The translations under genes and the position numbers were made by a program. 64,000 nt of DNA from Pseudomonas sp. MAG733B. GTDB lineage: Bacteria > Pseudomonadota > Gammaproteobacteria > Pseudomonadales > Pseudomonadaceae. Shown here in pieces: positions 39,754 to 48,400 of this stretch. Location: assembly GCF_036884845.1 (NCBI RefSeq), contig NZ_CP145732.1:5890001-5954000 (forward strand). The letters are read 5' to 3'. Each line of letters starts with the position of its first letter. Within the stretch, counting starts at the first letter, position 1. The notes beneath the pieces are model-generated. The model saw only the letters and a program-made list of their open reading frames with translations. It was not told the DNA's origin and made no database searches.

Positions 39754-40683
39754 ATGTCGTCGCTCGATCACTTTCAAGCCCCGCTGGACACCGAGATGGA
39801 GAAGCAGCGCGTGGAACTGGCGGCGATCATCCGTCGCAATACCGCCGAAGATGGCAGTTATGCCACTGCTGTCGGCTCGCTGTTCATGTCACGTCATAGC
39901 CAAAACCACGAGTTCGCCCCGGTCCTCGCGCAACCGGCGTTGTGCATCATGGCGCAGGGCCGCAAGGAAGTTCGGCTGGCTGACGAATTCTTCAATTACG
40001 ATCCGCTGAATTACCTGGTGGTCTCGGTTTCGATGCCCCTGAGTGGTCGAGTGGTGGATGTCTCGGCAGAAGAACCGATCCTCGCCGTGCGCCTGGACAT
40101 CGACCCGGCGGAAATTTCCGCGTTGATCGCCGACGCCGGCCCAATCGGCGTGCCCACCCGGCCGACGGGGCGCGGGCTGTATGTCGAACGGCTGGATACC
40201 GCAATGCTCGACGCCGTACTGCGCCTGGCACGTTTGCTCGACACGCCGAAAGACATCGCCATGCTCGCGCCGCTGATCCGTCGGGAAATTCTCTATCGGC
40301 TGTTGCGCAGCAAGCAGGGCCATCGGCTGTATGAAATCGCTATCGCCAACAGTCAGAGCCATCGCATCAGTCAGGCGATCAAGTGGCTCAACGGCAACTA
40401 CGAACAACCGCTGCGCATTGATGATCTGGCCAAGGAAGTGAATTTGAGCGTGTCGACGCTGCATCACCGCTTCAAGGCTATGACGGCGATGAGTCCGTTG
40501 CAGTATCAGAAGCAGTTGCGGTTGCAGGAAGCGCGGCGGTTGATGCTGGCGGAGGGGTTGGAGGCATCGGCGGCGGGTTATCGGGTCGGTTATGAAAGCC
40601 CGTCGCAGTTCAGCCGTGAGTACAGCCGGTTGTTCGGGGCGCCGCCGTTGAGGGATTTGGCGCGGTTGCGGTTGTCAGTTTGA
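39754..40683 (+). CDS. AraC-family transcriptional regulator (AraC_N type)
   Basis: A 309-residue regulator. An N-terminal cupin-like AraC_N domain (about 25-190: FAPVLAQPALCIMAQGRKEV, FNYDPLNYLVVSVSMPL) is followed by two helix-turn-helix motifs in the last 100 residues (LRIDDLAKEVNLSVSTLHHRF and SAAGYRVGYESPSQFSREYSRLFG). ATG 39754 has GAGG 9 bases upstream. The ligand is unknown; its target may be the divergent ABM gene. Confidence 0.85.
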   Translation: MSSLDHFQAPLDTEMEKQRVELAAIIRRNTAEDGSYATAVGSLFMSRHSQNHEFAPVLAQPALCIMAQGRKEVRLADEFFNYDPLNYLVVSVSMPLSGRVVDVSAEEPILAVRLDIDPAEISALIADAGPIGVPTRPTGRGLYVERLDTAMLDAVLRLARLLDTPKDIAMLAPLIRREILYRLLRSKQGHRLYEIAIANSQSHRISQAIKWLNGNYEQPLRIDDLAKEVNLSVSTLHHRFKAMTAMSPLQYQKQLRLQEARRLMLAEGLEASAAGYRVGYESPSQFSREYSRLFGAPPLRDLARLRLSV

Positions 40684-40712
40684 TCAGGAGGTTGTGGCGT
40701 TGCGGATGACGC

Positions 40713-40786
40713 TATCGCTGGCAGGCCAGCTCCCACAGTGATCTGTAGCGTTCACAGAACCTGTGGGAGCTGGCCTGCCAGCGATG
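40713..40786. repeat. REP inverted pair 6
   Basis: Left arm TATCGCTGGCAGGCCAGCTC at 40713-40738 and its inverse at 40761-40786. It lies between the convergent AraC and ABC ATPase genes. Confidence 0.8.
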
Positions 40787-40815
40787 AGGCCAGAAAAGCC
40801 AACATCAAATCCGGA

Positions 40816-41871
40816 TCAAGCTCCCAAAACTCGGCAAGCCTCGGCCGGCAATGTCACCGACACCGGATGCCCAACACTCAAACCAAAACCTTGGCACGGC
40901 GTGCTCAACGCGGTAAACGACACCCCGGAACACTCAACCGTCGTTTCAATCGTCGCACCGATATCCCGCACAAACGTCACCTTGCCCAGCAAGCGATTGC
41001 CCGCCGTCGCCTGCGGTGCAGACAGTTGCAGGTCTTCCGGGCGAATCAGCATCTTCACTTTTTCACCGACGACAATGCTGCTGCAGATCGGTACTTGCAG
41101 CGCATCGCCGCCCGGCAGGCTGACCTTGCCGTCGCCCAGCGCCGTGGCCGGGAAGATGTTGCCGGAGCCGATGAAGTCGGCGACGAATTCGTTGGCCGGA
41201 TGGCGGTAGATTTCAATCGGCGTGCCCACCTGCTGTACCTTGTGCTCACCCAGCACGACCACGATATCGGCCATGGTCATGGCCTCACGCTGGTCGTGAG
41301 TCACCATGATGGTGGTGATGTTCAAGCGTTGTTGCAGCTGGCGGATTTCCACTTGCATCGACTCGCGCAGCTTGGCGTCCAGCGCCGACAGCGGTTCGTC
41401 GAGCAGCAAAATTTTCGGGTGATTGGCAATCGCCCGGGCAATCGCCACGCGCTGACGCTGGCCGCCGGAAAGTTTGGCCACAGGACGGTTGATCATCGGT
41501 TGCAGCTGGATCAGTTCCAGCAACTCCACCACCCGCGCCTGCTGATCGGCCTTGCTGACCCCGCGCAACTTCAGCGGATAGGCAATGTTTTCGCCCACGG
41601 TCATGTGCGGAAACAGCGCCAGGGACTGGAACACCATGCCGAAGTTACGCAGGTGTGCCGGGGTGTGGCCGATGTCTTCGCCGTCCAGGCGAATCTCGCC
41701 GCCGGTCAGGGTTTCCAGCCCGGCAATCATCCGCAGCAACGTGGTTTTGCCGCAGCCCGACGGGCCGAGGAAACACACCAGTTTGCCTTCCGGCAAATGC
41801 AGGTTCACATCCTTTACCGCGCAGGCCGAGCCGTAATGTTTCTCGACGTTTTCCAGAATCAGACCAGACAT
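40816..41871 (-). CDS. ABC transporter ATP-binding protein (polyamine/PotA-type)
   Basis: A 351-residue ATPase with Walker A GPSGCGKTT, signature LSGGQRQR and Walker B ILLLDEPLSALDAKLRE, and a C-terminal TOBE-like domain (about 280-351). This is the spermidine/putrescine and Fe3+-type class. It is the last gene of a set with two permeases and a binding protein (gap of 15 bases to the permease), so it powers the same importer. A REP pair follows. Confidence 0.9.
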   Translation of the reverse strand: MSGLILENVEKHYGSACAVKDVNLHLPEGKLVCFLGPSGCGKTTLLRMIAGLETLTGGEIRLDGEDIGHTPAHLRNFGMVFQSLALFPHMTVGENIAYPLKLRGVSKADQQARVVELLELIQLQPMINRPVAKLSGGQRQRVAIARAIANHPKILLLDEPLSALDAKLRESMQVEIRQLQQRLNITTIMVTHDQREAMTMADIVVVLGEHKVQQVGTPIEIYRHPANEFVADFIGSGNIFPATALGDGKVSLPGGDALQVPICSSIVVGEKVKMLIRPEDLQLSAPQATAGNRLLGKVTFVRDIGATIETTVECSGVSFTALSTPCQGFGLSVGHPVSVTLPAEACRVLGA

Positions 41872-41886
41872 AAATCACCTCAAGAA

Positions 41887-42735
41887 TCAGAACGAAACGC
41901 CACCTTCACCGACCAGCTTCTCCAGCGCCCAGATCAGGACGAAGTCGATCAGCACGATCAGCACGGCAAACGAAAATACGGTTGGGTCGAGCGAAGACAC
42001 GGTGCGGCTGTACATCCAGATCGGCACGGTCATGACATCGATGGTGTAGAGGAAGTAGGTCACGGTGAATTCGTTGAACGAGACGATGAACGCCAGCAGC
42101 ATGCCCGCCAGGATCCCCGACTTCATTAACGGCACCACCACATCGACAATCGCCCGCATCGGTGAAGCGCCGAGCATTTGCGCGGCCTCCTCGACTTCCG
42201 TGCCGATGGAGAGCATCGCCGCCGTGCAGTTTTTCACCACGAATGGCAGAGCCAGAATTACGTGGGCAATCACCAGCCGCGACGTGGTCATGTGGAACGG
42301 CAAGCTGTCGAACACCAGCAACAATGCCAGGCCCAACACCACCATCGGGAACACCAGCGGCAATGACATCAGTTGCATCGCCACGGCCTTGCCGCGGAAC
42401 TCGCAACGGGTCAGCGCGTAGGCGGCCGGCACCGCGATGATCGTGGCGAAAACCATGGTCAGGCACGACACCATCAGGCTGGTGGTCATCGCTTGGCCGA
42501 GGCTCAGCACGTCGCTGGAATCCGGCGAGACGAAGGTGTTCCAGGCAGCCTTGTACCATTGCAGGCTGTAGCTGCTCGGCGGGAAGTCGAGGTTCGATGC
42601 GCCGCTGAAGGACATGACGATCATGGTCAGGATCGGCAGCACCGCCAACAGCAGGATGAAGCCGGAGAGGATGCCGGCGAACTTGCCGGTGTCACCCGGC
42701 AACAGCGACTGGCGCTTCTTGGTCAGGGTACTCAT
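41887..42735 (-). CDS. ABC transporter permease (PotC-type)
   Basis: A 282-residue inner membrane permease of about six segments with the EAA loop (EVEEAAQMLGASPMRAIVDVVVPLMKSGI) that contacts the ATPase. The start codon overlaps the preceding permease's stop (ATGA at 42732-42735). Confidence 0.9.
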   Translation of the reverse strand: MSTLTKKRQSLLPGDTGKFAGILSGFILLLAVLPILTMIVMSFSGASNLDFPPSSYSLQWYKAAWNTFVSPDSSDVLSLGQAMTTSLMVSCLTMVFATIIAVPAAYALTRCEFRGKAVAMQLMSLPLVFPMVVLGLALLLVFDSLPFHMTTSRLVIAHVILALPFVVKNCTAAMLSIGTEVEEAAQMLGASPMRAIVDVVVPLMKSGILAGMLLAFIVSFNEFTVTYFLYTIDVMTVPIWMYSRTVSSLDPTVFSFAVLIVLIDFVLIWALEKLVGEGGVSF

Positions 42736-43640
42736 TGCGAAGCCTCCAGCATGCGCCGACGACGGCCGGTGATGTATTCGGACAAAGTCATGATCGCGAG
42801 GGTGGTGACGATCAGCACCACACCGGCGGCGGACGCGGCAGGCCAGTTCATCAGCGGCGCGATCTGGTCATGCACCATCACCGCGAGCATCGGCACGCGG
42901 CGACCACCGAGCAGCAACGGCACCACGAAACTGCTGGCGTTGTAAGCGAATACCAGCGTCGCACCGGTAATGATTCCCGGCAGACTCATCGGCAACACCA
43001 CTTGGCGGAACACCTGGAAGCGACTGGCGCCGAGGGTCGCGGCGGCTTCTTCGTAGCTGCGGGCGACGCCGCGCATGGCGCTGGCAATCGGCAGCACGGC
43101 CAGCGGGAAAGCGGTTTGCACCAGGCCCATCAACACACCGTTCTGGTTGTACAGCAGCATGATCGGGCGCTTGATCAGGCCCAGGCCCATCAGTGTCTGG
43201 TTGAGCATGCCGCCGGGGCCGAGAATCACCAGCCAGCCGTAGCTTTGCAGCAGCAGGTTGACCAGCAATGGCAGCAGCACCGCCGCGAGGAAAATCCGTC
43301 GCACGAAGGGCGAGGTCAGGCGCGACATGGTGTAGGCCACCGGGATCGCCAGAATCACGGCGATCACCGCGCTGATCAGCGCCAGGCGCAAAGTCAGCAT
43401 CAGCGATTTGAGGTAGTAGGGTTCCAGCAACTGGGCGTAACTGGCCAGGCTGAACCCGGACCATTCCGCGCCCTTGGTGCCCACGCTCATGCGCAGGACC
43501 AACAGGCTGGCGGCGATCAGCACGCCGAGAAACAGCATCGACGGCGAGAGGAAAAACCAGGCACGCGCGGTCGGCGAAACGCCGAAGCGCGGGCGCGACT
43601 CAGCGGCGCTGACCGGATGGGTCAAAGGTTGGTGTTCCAT
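42732..43640 (-). CDS. ABC transporter permease (PotB-type)
   Basis: A 302-residue inner membrane permease with about six hydrophobic segments and an EAA loop (SYEEAAATLGASRFQVFRQVVLPMSLPGI). ATG 43640 (MEHQPLTHPVS) is taken as the start because the long hydrophilic leader and first TM match the family. It is separated from the binding-protein gene by a REP pair (43704-43795). Confidence 0.9.
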   Translation of the reverse strand: MEHQPLTHPVSAAESRPRFGVSPTARAWFFLSPSMLFLGVLIAASLLVLRMSVGTKGAEWSGFSLASYAQLLEPYYLKSLMLTLRLALISAVIAVILAIPVAYTMSRLTSPFVRRIFLAAVLLPLLVNLLLQSYGWLVILGPGGMLNQTLMGLGLIKRPIMLLYNQNGVLMGLVQTAFPLAVLPIASAMRGVARSYEEAAATLGASRFQVFRQVVLPMSLPGIITGATLVFAYNASSFVVPLLLGGRRVPMLAVMVHDQIAPLMNWPAASAAGVVLIVTTLAIMTLSEYITGRRRRMLEASQ

Positions 43641-43703
43641 AGCAAAGGGTCTCGTCAATGGAAAGCAGTTGACAGACACAAGACCTGATAACACCGGGTT
43701 CTA

Positions 43704-43795
43704 ATGTGGGAGCGGGCTTGCTCGCGAAGAGGCCGTGTCAGCCGACATCAAGATTGAATGTCACACCGCATTCGCGAGCAAGCCCGCTCCCACAT
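43704..43795. repeat. REP inverted pair 7 (between binding-protein and permease genes)
   Basis: Perfect 25-base arms, ATGTGGGAGCGGGCTTGCTC... (43704-43728) and its reverse complement (43771-43795). On the minus strand it follows the binding-protein stop and precedes the permease start within one operon, matching the malE-malF layout. Confidence 0.85.
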
Positions 43796-43835
43796 TTGAT
43801 TTGTGGTGCTTTACGGGCTTGTGTACGTCACTCAA

Positions 43836-44939
43836 TCAGGAAGAAAAGATTTCCGTGTAACGACGAATCCATTGGTCATGCACGGAGGCCAGGAAGGCGT
43901 TGTCGTGCATGATCGCCTTCTCGGCAATCTGCTCCGGCGTGAGGATGTACGGGCTCTTGCGTGCTTCGGCGGAGATGATCGCCTTGGCGTTGACCGGACC
44001 GTTGTAGATGTCTTCGGCCATCTTGCCCTGCACCAGCGGGTCCAGAGAATGGTTGATGAAGGCGTAGGCCATGTCGGTGTCGCCCGGACGGTTCTTCGGC
44101 ATTACCGAGAGCATCAGGTCGGTGTAGAAACCTTCCTTCATGCCGAAAGTGGCACCCAGGCCGTAGGCCGGATCGCGGATCTGTTTCGGGAAGAACGCCG
44201 GGGCGTACAGGCCGCCCATGTCCAGGGAGCCGGTGCGGAACAGCTCGGCGATCTGGTTCGGGTTTTCGCCCAGAGTCACCACGCGGTCTTTCAGCTCAGC
44301 GAGTTTCTTGAAGCCAGGCTCGATGTTGTGCTCGTCACCACCGGCCAGTTTGGCGGCGATGATGATCAGGTCCATGGCCTCGGTCCAGTTCGGCGGCGGC
44401 AGGAAGATGTTCGGCGACAGCTCGGCGTCCCACAGGGCGGCGTAGCTGTCCGGCGCTTCTTTGATCGTGCGGGTGCTGTAGACCAGGCTGTTGCACCAGA
44501 GCAGGTAACCGATGCCGTGGCCATTGGCGCCGGTGCGGTATTTCTCCGGGACATCGACCAGGTTCGGGATACGGTTGAGGTCGGGTTTTTCAAGCAGGTC
44601 GGCGGCGGCCAGACCTTCGGCGCCGACGCCGGCCAGGGTGATGATGTCGTACTGCGGACGATCACCGCCGGCCTTGAGTTTGGCGACCATTTCCGAGGTA
44701 CTGCCGGTGCGGTCGGCGATGACCTTGCAGCCGTACTTGTCTTCGAATGTCGCGGCGATGTTGCGCAGGGCTGCCAGGCCGGTGTCATCGGACCAGGTCA
44801 GCAGACGCAGGGTCTTGCCAGTGAAGCGTGTATCGCTGGCATTGGCCTTGACGAACGGCAAGCTCATGGCGGCCGCTGCAACCGAGGCTACGCCCACGGT
44901 CTTGATGAATTGACGTCTGTTCAGATCATGCTCGCCCAT
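43836..44939 (-). CDS. ABC transporter substrate-binding protein (polyamine-type, Tat signal)
   Basis: A 367-residue periplasmic binding protein. The N-terminus carries a twin-arginine signal (NRRQFIK, then a hydrophobic run ending near ANA), so export through Tat is expected. The mature part has the extracellular solute-binding fold (LRLLTWSDDTG, DIITLAGVGAEGL, YLLWCNSLVYST). AAAGGGAG precedes the ATG, and AAAAACAA (44952-44959, minus strand) just upstream is a candidate Hfq/Crc box. A polyamine or guanidino-compound substrate is inferred from the neighbouring catabolic genes. Confidence 0.85.
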   Translation of the reverse strand: MGEHDLNRRQFIKTVGVASVAAAAMSLPFVKANASDTRFTGKTLRLLTWSDDTGLAALRNIAATFEDKYGCKVIADRTGSTSEMVAKLKAGGDRPQYDIITLAGVGAEGLAAADLLEKPDLNRIPNLVDVPEKYRTGANGHGIGYLLWCNSLVYSTRTIKEAPDSYAALWDAELSPNIFLPPPNWTEAMDLIIIAAKLAGGDEHNIEPGFKKLAELKDRVVTLGENPNQIAELFRTGSLDMGGLYAPAFFPKQIRDPAYGLGATFGMKEGFYTDLMLSVMPKNRPGDTDMAYAFINHSLDPLVQGKMAEDIYNGPVNAKAIISAEARKSPYILTPEQIAEKAIMHDNAFLASVHDQWIRRYTEIFSS

Positions 44940-44951
44940 TACGGACTCCCT

Positions 44952-44959
44952 TTGTTTTT
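44952..44959 (-). promoter_or_regulatory. candidate Hfq/Crc box of the binding-protein gene
   Basis: AAAAACAA fits AANAANAA and sits directly before the AGGGAG ribosome binding site. Confidence 0.5.
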
Positions 44960-45113
44960 GTAGGTATAAGGCAGGTCGAAACTGTTGCATCCGCGCGGCC
45001 GGATCAGCGTTAGTCCTCGTATTTTCGGGGGCTTGGCTGAACCAGTGAGTTCATCCTGAGGTCGTGTAAAACACCTGACTATCGATAAAAACTCATCGAA
45101 GCCATGACGCCGA

Positions 45114-45138
45114 CGCATGCCTCATCGAGAGGCATGCG
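45114..45138. terminator. strong hairpin after the aldehyde dehydrogenase gene
   Basis: CGCATGCCTC and GAGGCATGCG form a 10-bp perfect stem with an ATCGA loop, 19 bases past the stop of the minus-strand dehydrogenase gene. There is no T-tract on that strand, so termination efficiency is uncertain; it may instead mark an mRNA processing site before the binding-protein gene. Confidence 0.5.
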
Positions 45139-45156
45139 CTCACCTTTTTCGTGCCG

Positions 45157-46605
45157 TCAGACAGCCCGAATCACGTGTTTGATTTCCTGGAAAGCCTGCA
45201 AGCCCCACGGCCCCAATTCGCGGCCGATGCTGCTCTGCTTGTAGCCACCCCAGGCGGTCTGCGGGAAGATCACCTGCGGCGCGTTGATCCACACAAGCCC
45301 CGCCTGCAAAGCGTTGGCGACACGGTCGGCGGCTTCGGCATTGCGCGTGACCACACTGGCCACCAGACCGAACTGGCTGTCGTTGGCCAGGGCAATCGCC
45401 TCGGCTTCGGAGGCGAAACTGCGCACGCAGATCACCGGGCCGAAAATCTCTTCACACCACAGCGCACTGTCGAGGGGCACTTCGGTGAAAATCGTCGGCT
45501 GCAAAAAATATCCGCGCGGCAGATCCGCCGGACGATTGCCGCCGCAAATCAACTTGGCGCCAGCGCTCAAACCACGATCGATGTGGCCGAGCACGCGTTG
45601 GTATTGCGCCTGATTGACCAGTGCGCCCATTTCCACGTTCGGGTCGAACGGATCGGCTACTCGAATCGCTTCGGCACGGGCCTTCAAACGGGTCAGGAAT
45701 TCATCGGCCAGTTCATCGGCGACCAGCACGCGGCTGGTGGCGGAACACATCTGCCCGGCGTTGAAGAAACCGCCGCCACAGGCCACTTCCACCGCCAATT
45801 CGAGATCGGCATCGGCCAGCACCAGCAGCGAAGATTTACCGCCCAGTTCCAGGCTCACGCCTTTGACGGTTTCGGCTGCGCGCTGCATGACCTGCACGCC
45901 CACCGCGTTGCTGCCGGTGAAGGAAATCTTGGCGATACGCGGGTCAGCCGACAGTGGCGCGCCAACGGCCAGGCCGGTGCCGCACACCACGTTGAACACG
46001 CCGGCCGGCAAGCCTGCTTCGGCGACGATCGCCGCCAGTTCCAGCTCCGGCAGCGGTGTCACTTCAGAAGGCTTGAGCACCACGCAGCAACCGGCGGCCA
46101 GCGCCGGCGCGAGTTTCCACGCGGTGGTGACCATCGGAAAATTCCACGGCACGATCAGGCCGACCACACCGCACGGCTCACGGCGCAAGCGAGCGCTGAA
46201 ATCGTCGGTCGGCAGCTCCACCGTGCTGTCTTGCTTGGCGTCGAGCCCTTCAGCCAGACCGGCGTAATACTCGAACGTGGCGATCACGTCATCGACGTCG
46301 ATGGCCGCTTCGAACTGTGGCTTGCCGTTGTTGCTCGACTGCAAATGCATCAGCTGCTCACGACCGGCCTGCACGCCAGCGGCGATTTTGCGCAGGATCG
46401 CGCCGCGCTCGGCGCCGGTGGTTTTCGACCAGTCGGCGAAGGCTCGGGTCGCAGCGCTGACGGCTTGATCGACTGCTTGTTCATCACCGCCCACGACGGT
46501 GGTCAGCAGCGCTTCGGTCGCCGGGTTGATTACGCGCAGGTGCTCGTTGCCGGCCGACCATTGGCCGTCGATGAACAGGCCATCCAGGGTAGTCGGAAAG
46601 GTCAT
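45157..46605 (-). CDS. NAD(P)-dependent aldehyde dehydrogenase
   Basis: A 482-residue ALDH-superfamily enzyme oxidising an aldehyde to a carboxylate. The catalytic residues are visible: Asn154 (VPWNFPM), Glu253 (SLELGGKS) and nucleophile Cys287 (NAGQMCSATS). It resembles betaine/aminobutyraldehyde dehydrogenases. The ATG at 46605 overlaps the stop of the upstream thiamine enzyme (ATGA), so the pair is translationally coupled. It would oxidise the aldehyde released by the decarboxylase (4-guanidinobutyraldehyde if that enzyme is AruI-like). Confidence 0.9.
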   Translation of the reverse strand: MTFPTTLDGLFIDGQWSAGNEHLRVINPATEALLTTVVGGDEQAVDQAVSAATRAFADWSKTTGAERGAILRKIAAGVQAGREQLMHLQSSNNGKPQFEAAIDVDDVIATFEYYAGLAEGLDAKQDSTVELPTDDFSARLRREPCGVVGLIVPWNFPMVTTAWKLAPALAAGCCVVLKPSEVTPLPELELAAIVAEAGLPAGVFNVVCGTGLAVGAPLSADPRIAKISFTGSNAVGVQVMQRAAETVKGVSLELGGKSSLLVLADADLELAVEVACGGGFFNAGQMCSATSRVLVADELADEFLTRLKARAEAIRVADPFDPNVEMGALVNQAQYQRVLGHIDRGLSAGAKLICGGNRPADLPRGYFLQPTIFTEVPLDSALWCEEIFGPVICVRSFASEAEAIALANDSQFGLVASVVTRNAEAADRVANALQAGLVWINAPQVIFPQTAWGGYKQSSIGRELGPWGLQAFQEIKHVIRAV

Positions 46606-48239
46606 TTCGACACCGCCTTCATCCACTCGGTCTGATCGATTTCAATCAGGGTCGGGCCTTGGCGATCAGTGGCTGCACGCAACGCACCGCGCAGTTGCTC
46701 GACGCCACTGACTGCCTCGGCAGCGCAACCCAGTGCCTTGGCTACACCGATGAAATCCGGGGTGTAGATGTCGACGCCAACCGGCTCGATGGCGCGGTTG
46801 ACCATGTATTTCTTGATCTCTTCGTAGCCCTGGTTATTCCACAGCAGCACGATCACCGGGGTGCGTGCTTCTACGGCGCTGGCCAGTTCCGGCAGGGTGA
46901 ATTGCAGGCCGCCGTCGCCGATCAGGCAGACCACTGGCGGACGCGCGCCGCTCTCGGTGCTGCCGCCGAGCCAGGCGCCAATCGCCGCCGGCAAGGCGTA
47001 ACCGAGGGTGCCGTAACCGGTGGACGAGTTGAACCAGCGACGCGGGCGCTCCGGGTTGAACGTCAGATTGCCGGTGTACACCGGTTGGGTCGAATCGCCG
47101 ACGAACACGGCGTTCGGCAATTCATGCAAAACGGTTTCAAGGAAACGGGTCTGGGCCAGGGTCGGTGCATCCCAGCTCGCGGCCAGTTCTTCACGCAGAC
47201 GCGCGGCGCGCACCTGGCCCCAATCGTTGCGGCGCTCGGCCAGCGACTTGTGCGACAACGCGCTGAGCAGTGCCTGAGCGGCGTTGCGCGAGTCGGAGAC
47301 CAATGCCACGTGCGGCGGGTAATTGCGCACGGTCTGGTCTGGGTCGATATCGATGCGCAGCAGCTTGCCGGGAATCTCGAAACCACCGGCGAAGGTCACG
47401 TCGTAGTCGGTCTCGGCCAGCTCGGTGCCGATGGCCAGAACCACGTCGGCTTCGGCGACCAGCGCACGGGTGGCGACCAGGCTCTGGGTCGAACCGATCA
47501 GCAGCGGGTGAGCGGATTCAAGCATGCCCTTGGCATTGATGGTCAGCGCCACCGGAGCGTCGAGCAATTCGGCCAGCTCAGTCAGCTCGGCGGCGGCATC
47601 GATGGCGCCGCCACCGGCAAGAATCAGCGGACGCTTGGCGCCGGCCAGCAATTCGGTCATGCGCGAAACAGCCGACGGCGAAGCACCGGCGCGGTCAATG
47701 TTCACCGGCAGGCTGCTGAGCAGGTCATCGGCGTCTTCAACCAACACATCCAGTGGAATTTCGATGTGCACCGGGCGCGGACGACCGGCCTGGAACAGCG
47801 AGAAAGCGCGGGCCAGCACGCCCGGCAACTCGGACGCCGACATCAGCGTGTGGGAGAACGCCGCGACACCGGCACACAGTGCGCCCTGGTTCGGCAGCTC
47901 ATGCAACTTGCCGCGACCGCCACCCAACTGGTTGCGCGATTGCACACTGGAGATCACCAGCATCGGGATCGAATCGGCGTACGCCTGGCCCATCGCGGTG
48001 GTGATGTTGGTCATGCCAGGGCCGGTGATGATGAAGCACACACCCGGTTTGCCGCTGGTGCGGGCGTAGCCGTCGGCCATGAAACCGGCGCCTTGTTCGT
48101 GACGCGGCGTCACATGGTTGATGCTCGAACGGGCCAGCCCGCGATACAGCTCCACGGTGTGAACCCCGGGAATGCCGAACACCTGCTCGACACCGTAGTC
48201 TTCGAGTAACTTGACCAATACTTCGCCGCACGTCGCCAT
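46602..48239 (-). CDS. thiamine-pyrophosphate-dependent 2-oxo-acid decarboxylase, probably 5-guanidino-2-oxopentanoate decarboxylase (AruI-like)
   Basis: A 545-residue acetolactate-synthase-family enzyme. The N-terminal pyrimidine-binding domain has catalytic Glu48 (RHEQGAGFMADGYAR). The middle domain is typical, and the pyrophosphate domain has GDGGLQF ... NNQGYEEIKK (GDG to NN about 27 residues). Judging from memory of pseudomonad proteins, it resembles 5-guanidino-2-oxopentanoate decarboxylase of the arginine transaminase pathway. Pairing with an aldehyde dehydrogenase and a polyamine-type ABC importer supports decarboxylation of an oxo acid to an aldehyde. An acetolactate-synthase-like oxidative or carboligating role cannot be excluded. 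AACAAGAAGG lies before the ATG. LysR gene divergent. Confidence 0.7.
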   Translation of the reverse strand: MATCGEVLVKLLEDYGVEQVFGIPGVHTVELYRGLARSSINHVTPRHEQGAGFMADGYARTSGKPGVCFIITGPGMTNITTAMGQAYADSIPMLVISSVQSRNQLGGGRGKLHELPNQGALCAGVAAFSHTLMSASELPGVLARAFSLFQAGRPRPVHIEIPLDVLVEDADDLLSSLPVNIDRAGASPSAVSRMTELLAGAKRPLILAGGGAIDAAAELTELAELLDAPVALTINAKGMLESAHPLLIGSTQSLVATRALVAEADVVLAIGTELAETDYDVTFAGGFEIPGKLLRIDIDPDQTVRNYPPHVALVSDSRNAAQALLSALSHKSLAERRNDWGQVRAARLREELAASWDAPTLAQTRFLETVLHELPNAVFVGDSTQPVYTGNLTFNPERPRRWFNSSTGYGTLGYALPAAIGAWLGGSTESGARPPVVCLIGDGGLQFTLPELASAVEARTPVIVLLWNNQGYEEIKKYMVNRAIEPVGVDIYTPDFIGVAKALGCAAEAVSGVEQLRGALRAATDRQGPTLIEIDQTEWMKAVSK

Positions 48240-48250
48240 GTGAATTGCCC

Positions 48251-48258
48251 TTCTTGTT
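48251..48258 (-). promoter_or_regulatory. candidate Hfq/Crc box of the AruI-like gene
   Basis: AACAAGAA on the minus strand fits AANAANAA and overlaps the ribosome binding site AAGG, 12 bases before the ATG. Confidence 0.55.
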
Positions 48259-48400
48259 CGATTTGAGACGCCGGGCCTGCGCTGTGTTTATGATGGATTC
48301 GCAGGTCCAGGGATGGCCTCATTGGAACGGGCGACACGTAGCCGCAACAATGGATAAAAAGTCATACTAGCCATGTCCTCACGTCATACCTTGGATCCCA

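Noticed and set aside
46659..48209. 516-residue plus-strand open frame
   Set aside because: Antisense to the AruI-like thiamine enzyme and without any recognisable motif.
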